Source: Geomonas azotofigens (GTDB taxonomy: Bacteria; Desulfobacterota; Desulfuromonadia; Geobacterales; Geobacteraceae). From it: a DNA stretch of 64,000 nucleotides. Location of the stretch: NCBI RefSeq assembly GCF_018919395.1, contig NZ_JAHLME010000003.1, positions 434,001 to 498,000 of the forward strand, written 5' to 3'. Positions 60,655 to 64,000 of this stretch are shown one piece after another; positions within the stretch are counted from its first letter, which is position 1; every line of letters starts with the position of its first letter. A model generated the notes under the pieces. The model was not told the origin of the DNA, ran no database searches, and saw only the letters and a program-made list of their open reading frames with translations. Position numbers and translations under genes: made by a program.

Positions 60655-61608
60655 TTGCTGAGGTTCTTACAATCAATCTTCCGGCGCGGCACCAAAGGCG
60701 GTGCCGTCCCCGACTCCCTGGTCAACAAGGCCATCGAGCGCGCCGTTGACGGCACCGATCCCTGGATCCGTGCCGTTTTCGCCTACAAGAAGAAACTCCG
60801 CCCCGCCGTCCTGCACGCCATCGACCACGTGGTGTCTCTGGTCGACGGCACCGGGCCGGCCCTGCCGCTCGACCTAAGCGCCTACGACAACGATCCCAAC
60901 CTGCGCACCTACTTCATGACGGCCTCGGAACTGGGCGACTTCCTGGAGCGTGAACCGAACATCGCCCAGTTGCGCGGCAAGCGCGGCAGCCTGCAGCACG
61001 GGGCGACCGGCCTTCTCCTCATGGAAAAGCGGGAACGGCTCACGCTCGGCGCGGAACTCTCCGGCGACGTGGTGCTGCGCGACGTGCCCCAGGTGACGGT
61101 GAGCTTCGAGGCGCACCGGCTCATGGACCTTTACGGCAACGAGGAGGAAACCCGCTACCAGCTGAAACGCCGGGCCTACGACCACCTGCTGCGCATTGCC
61201 CTGGGGAGGATCACCGAGATGAAGACGAGGCGGGGCAACCTGGAGAAGCACCGCACGCTCTTGGGCTCCAAGCTCACCCTTTTGCGACGCGGCGGCTTCG
61301 GCTTCGATCCCCGCACGGGAGCGGCAACGGACGTGGCCGCCCTGGAGAAGAACCTGGCCGACATCGAGGCGCAACTGCTGGCGATAGGGAAGGACGACAA
61401 GATGCTTGAGGTCTACCTGGGCGTGGTAGCCGACGTCTTGGGGCGGGCCGAGGAGCACCTGTGGGTGGGGAGGGAGACCCTGATCGTGGACCGGATGGGG
61501 ATCAAGCGCAAGGAACCCGGGCCGGACGCCCGCGAGGTGACCTTTGACGTCTTGTGCGACGCCGAGGGAAGAAGGCTGGTCGCCTCCCTGGTGAACATCC
61601 CGGCTTAG
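60655..61608 (+). CDS. Hypothetical protein of the envelope cluster
   Basis: A 317-aa protein with no signal peptide, starting at TTG 60655 behind GGAGG. It has helical regions and a coiled-coil-like segment about 215-255. Motifs are not recognised. It follows the MlaA gene after 15 bases, so it is probably co-transcribed; it may be a cytoplasmic partner. Well-formed frame with family-like ending, but function unknown. Confidence 0.65.
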   Translation: MLRFLQSIFRRGTKGGAVPDSLVNKAIERAVDGTDPWIRAVFAYKKKLRPAVLHAIDHVVSLVDGTGPALPLDLSAYDNDPNLRTYFMTASELGDFLEREPNIAQLRGKRGSLQHGATGLLLMEKRERLTLGAELSGDVVLRDVPQVTVSFEAHRLMDLYGNEEETRYQLKRRAYDHLLRIALGRITEMKTRRGNLEKHRTLLGSKLTLLRRGGFGFDPRTGAATDVAALEKNLADIEAQLLAIGKDDKMLEVYLGVVADVLGRAEEHLWVGRETLIVDRMGIKRKEPGPDAREVTFDVLCDAEGRRLVASLVNIPA

Positions 61609-61668
61609 CCGGAAGGGGACTCGCTCCGTCAGGTGCCTCTCCCACTAAAAGGCAACGATGACATCCAT

Positions 61669-61700
61669 GCCTCCCGCGGCATCGCCGCGGGGGGCTTTCT
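61669..61700 (+). terminator. Rho-independent terminator after the envelope cluster
   Basis: GCCTCCCGCGGC pairs with GCCGCGGGGGGC (one mismatch), followed by TTTCTT. It is placed between convergent genes. Confidence 0.75.
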
Positions 61701-62800
61701 TATGCCCGTTCCTGTTCTGGGTCGAGGACCACGCAGCGCAGCCCCAACCCTTCCAGTGCCGGTCCGCAGCACCCGTTGCAGGAAATGCAGACGGACATAC
61801 CGTGGTCTCCCTGGTGCCATCTCCTGACCAGGTCGGGCTCTCCGATCAGTGGGCGGCTCAGCGCCACGAACTGCGCCTCTTCCCGCCGCACCAACTCCTC
61901 CGCCACCTCGAAAGAACGGATGCCCCCAACGAGGATGAGGGGGATACGCACCATTTTCTGGTACTCCTGGGCGGCGCCGTGGTAGTAGACCTCGTGCTCC
62001 TTGCTGGTCAGCTCGCCGGGGCGCGCCGGGATGAGGTCGTTGGAGAGTGGGGTGCCGCCGGAAAACTCGATGGCGTCGACCGAAGCCCGCTCCAGCATTT
62101 CGGCGACCCGGAGCGCCTCGTCCGCCGTCATGCCGTCCTCGAGGAAATCGTCGGAATTCATCTTCACCAGGACCGGGTAGTCTTCGCCTACCCGCAGCCG
62201 CACCCCGCGAACCACCTCCAGCAGCAGCCTGGCCCGGTTCTCCAGGGACCCCCCGTAGCAGTCCTCGCGCCGGTTGAAAGCGGGGGAGAGGAACTCGCTC
62301 AGCAGGAAGCCGTGCGCGGCGTGCAGTTGCACCGCGTCGAAGCCGGCCGCTTTCCCCCTGGCAGCCGCGTCGGCGAAAGCGGTGATCAGCGTCTCCAACT
62401 CGCTACCGGTCAGGGCCTGGTTCAGTGGTCCGTCGGCGGAAGGGACTCGCGGTCGCTCGCCGGTCAGCTCCTGCGAGGAGAAGCGTCCGGCGTGCACCAA
62501 CTGCAGCGCGATCTTTCCGCCGGCGGCATGGACTGCCTCCGCCATGTCGCGCAAGCCAGGAAGGAACCGGTCGTGCCACGCCGCCAGCTGCCATGGGGTG
62601 GATTGTCCCCCCTTGGTGACGAAGGCGTAGCCCGAGATGATGAGACCGACCTCGTTTCGCGCCAGTTCGACCATCATGTCGATGAGCCGCTGGGTAACCG
62701 AGCCCTCCTGGTCAGCCAGCCCCTCCCAGGTCGCCGAGCGCACCAAGCGGTTTTTCAGCCGCAGTTTCCCTATGCGACCCTCCTCAAAAAGTTGTGCCAT
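61700..62800 (-). CDS. NADH:flavin oxidoreductase (old yellow enzyme family)
   Basis: A 366-aa FMN barrel enzyme: KLRLKNRLVRSATWEGLAD, GGKIALQLVHAGR, AGFDAVQLHAAHGFLLSEFLSPAFNRR, then LILVGGIRSFEVAEEL. The C-terminal CISCNGCCG..C cysteines resemble the 4Fe-4S site of the longer dienoyl-CoA reductase relatives, but the second flavin domain is missing. ATG 62800 is taken because GGAG lies 6 bases ahead and it matches family length. Substrate unknown. Confidence 0.85.
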   Translation of the reverse strand: MAQLFEEGRIGKLRLKNRLVRSATWEGLADQEGSVTQRLIDMMVELARNEVGLIISGYAFVTKGGQSTPWQLAAWHDRFLPGLRDMAEAVHAAGGKIALQLVHAGRFSSQELTGERPRVPSADGPLNQALTGSELETLITAFADAAARGKAAGFDAVQLHAAHGFLLSEFLSPAFNRREDCYGGSLENRARLLLEVVRGVRLRVGEDYPVLVKMNSDDFLEDGMTADEALRVAEMLERASVDAIEFSGGTPLSNDLIPARPGELTSKEHEVYYHGAAQEYQKMVRIPLILVGGIRSFEVAEELVRREEAQFVALSRPLIGEPDLVRRWHQGDHGMSVCISCNGCCGPALEGLGLRCVVLDPEQERA

Positions 62801-62961
62801 CTTCCGCTCCTTGGTCCCCGTGCCGGTCCTCGGTGAGGCCGCTTCAACCACAGCCTCTCCAGCGGGATATCTTGCCGAATAAGCCACTGGTGTTGTCGAC
62901 TATTCTCTAATACAGGTCCGCGTGCCGATGCCGACGTCGAAAAATCAGCCATTTGCGACTT

Positions 62962-62975
62962 GGCACGTGTGATGC
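62962..62975 (+). promoter_or_regulatory. Sigma54 promoter of the small periplasmic gene
   Basis: TTGGCACGTGTGATGCTC, with the invariant GG (62962-62963) and GC (62974-62975) separated by 10 bases. The -24 TGGCACG is perfect; the -12 has ATGCT instead of TTGCT. Transcription would start near 62987. Confidence 0.65.
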
Positions 62976-63040
62976 TCTTAGTCAAGGCAGACGCGCGATG
63001 AAGCGCGCAAAAAAAACTCTCGATCAAGGAGGATGTAACG

Positions 63041-63346
63041 ATGAAAAAGAAACTCTTGGTGCTTATGGCGGTATCCCTTTTCGCGGCGGCAACCCCGGTA
63101 CTGGCTGACGAAGCCGCCAACCACGGCAGCATGCACAAAGCCGGTGACGCGCAGTGCGAGAAAGAGTGCGCGATGCTCCTCAAGGATTGCAACAACCAGG
63201 TCGACAGCATCCAGGACAAGATCCGGAAGCTCCAGGTTGCCATCAATGAGCAGGGCGCCAGCACCTATACCGTCGACGAACTGAAAATCCTCAAGAAGAA
63301 ACTGCAGGAGGCCAACGACACGCTTCGCGCGCTGAACAGGCACTAG
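63041..63346 (+). CDS. Small periplasmic coiled-coil protein
   Basis: A 101-aa protein with a signal peptide (cleavage near VLA-DEAA), three cysteines (Cys39, 43, 50) and a helical, coiled-coil-prone second half (LKILKKKLQEANDTLRAL). AAGGAGG precedes the ATG. It is expressed from a sigma54 promoter, so it is probably part of a stress or nitrogen-type response; no family recognised. Confidence 0.75.
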   Translation: MKKKLLVLMAVSLFAAATPVLADEAANHGSMHKAGDAQCEKECAMLLKDCNNQVDSIQDKIRKLQVAINEQGASTYTVDELKILKKKLQEANDTLRALNRH

Positions 63347-63395
63347 TCGTGACCTGCCGCACCCGTGCCTCGGCCAGGTGCGATGGCGACAAGGA

Positions 63396-63430
63396 AAGGG
63401 CACGCCCCCATGGTGGCGGGCCCTTCTTTA
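63396..63430. terminator. Terminator between convergent genes
   Basis: AAGGG..CGCC and GGCG..CCCTT form an imperfect hairpin with T-rich ends on the right. Confidence 0.5.
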
Positions 63431-63461
63431 TTTCAGTCACTGATGCTCCCCGCGTCGCGGG

Positions 63462-64000
63462 TCATTTGATGGTGAAGCCACCTTCCTGGTTTGGAGTGAT
63501 GGTGGCGTCCAGGTACTGGACCTGGTAACCCTTCTCCTTCAGGATGGTGTAGGCCATCTCGGCGCGGGTGCCGGTGTTACAGTGCAGCACGACCTTCTTC
63601 TCCCTGGATATCTCTCCCAGTCGGTCGACAATCTCGTCGGCCGGGATGTTGACCGCGCCCTTTATCATCCCCGTTTTGGCGGCTTCGTCGGCGCCCCGCA
63701 CGTCCAGCAGTTGCACCCCGACCGGAATTGCGCGGGCGAAGGCCTGGAACTCGTTGACCGGTATGGTGCCCGGCTTTGGCTTGGGAACGTAGACGACCTG
63801 TACGGCCGGTTTCCCGGTGGCGGCCTGATAGCCGGCCCCCTTCCAGGCGGCGTAGCCGCCGGTGAGGACGCGGGGACCCGGATAGCCGGCCTTGATCAAC
63901 CTGGCCGCGACGCGCTCGGCGCTGCCGTCGCCGGTGGCATCGTAAAGCACCACCGGAGGCTTCAGTTCCCGCTTCGGGAAGTTCGCCAGGGCCTGATCCA
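63462..64000 (-). CDS. Rhodanese-like double-domain protein, cut by the window edge
   Basis: The frame is open from the stop at 63462 to the end of the window, so the start is missing. The second rhodanese domain is intact (LLDVRGADEA, VVLHCNTGTRAE with the catalytic Cys), and residues before it look like the tail of another rhodanese repeat (RVLTGGYAAWKGAGYQAATGKP). It may take part in sulfur transfer. An internal ATG at 63953 is unlikely to be the true start. Confidence 0.8.
   Translation of the reverse strand, partial: DQALANFPKRELKPPVVLYDATGDGSAERVAARLIKAGYPGPRVLTGGYAAWKGAGYQAATGKPAVQVVYVPKPKPGTIPVNEFQAFARAIPVGVQLLDVRGADEAAKTGMIKGAVNIPADEIVDRLGEISREKKVVLHCNTGTRAEMAYTILKEKGYQVQYLDATITPNQEGGFTIK

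Overview
The window reads as chromosomal DNA of a high-GC deltaproteobacterium of the Geobacter group (Geobacteraceae, most like Geomonas or Citrifermentans). I infer this from three things: the density of two-component and chemotaxis genes with NtrC-type regulators, a geopeptide-type radical SAM maturase with its precursor, and a fused proline dehydrogenase/P5C dehydrogenase without a DNA-binding domain. No phage, insertion sequence, CRISPR array, tRNA or rRNA gene was seen.

Layout. 0-5 kb: proline catabolism fusion, class I fructose-1,6-bisphosphatase, and a small acidic Cys-containing protein. 5-10 kb: an NtrC-type regulator, then a leftward operon of a hybrid PAS kinase and an HD-GYP response regulator. 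10-14.4 kb: a two-gene RND efflux system. 14.4-17.3 kb: a FliK-like/FlhB-C-like pair, a lipoprotein, and a ChaN-like lipoprotein. 17.3-22.4 kb: purM-purN leftward and, divergently, rimI-pyrK-pyrD-kamA. 22.6-28.7 kb: a LysR regulator, two small zinc-finger proteins, a P-loop/DRTGG protein, a REC-PAS-PAS-PP2C phosphatase and an HD protein. 28.8-36.5 kb: a sigma54 activator, a geopeptide RiPP locus (36-aa precursor plus radical SAM maturase), and a divergent TonB receptor/ABC-type binding protein/histidine kinase operon. 36.7-44.7 kb: a leftward chemosensory operon (cheR-like, cheW, mcp, cheA hybrid, cheB, cheY). 45-50 kb: wecB, a FmdB-type zinc ribbon, a small membrane protein, a CoA-disulfide/persulfide reductase with rhodanese domain, an M23 peptidase and a nitroreductase. 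50.3-57.4 kb: a tetR-controlled tripartite RND efflux operon with two very small membrane proteins at its borders. 57.5-61.6 kb: an envelope cluster (TAXI binding protein, hydrolase, MlaA lipoprotein, unknown). 61.7-64 kb: an old-yellow-enzyme oxidoreductase, a small periplasmic protein behind a good sigma54 promoter, and a rhodanese protein cut by the window edge.

The most interesting part is 28.8-36.5 kb. There a ribosomally made peptide and its radical SAM maturase lie between a sigma54 response regulator and an outer-membrane receptor/binding-protein/kinase operon, which suggests a sensing circuit in which the peptide could be a product or a ligand. The tetR locus also shows an apparent pair of matching operators.

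Gene names and domains were recognised from the translated sequences by eye. Promoters, operators and hairpins were found by inspection, without scoring or folding software.
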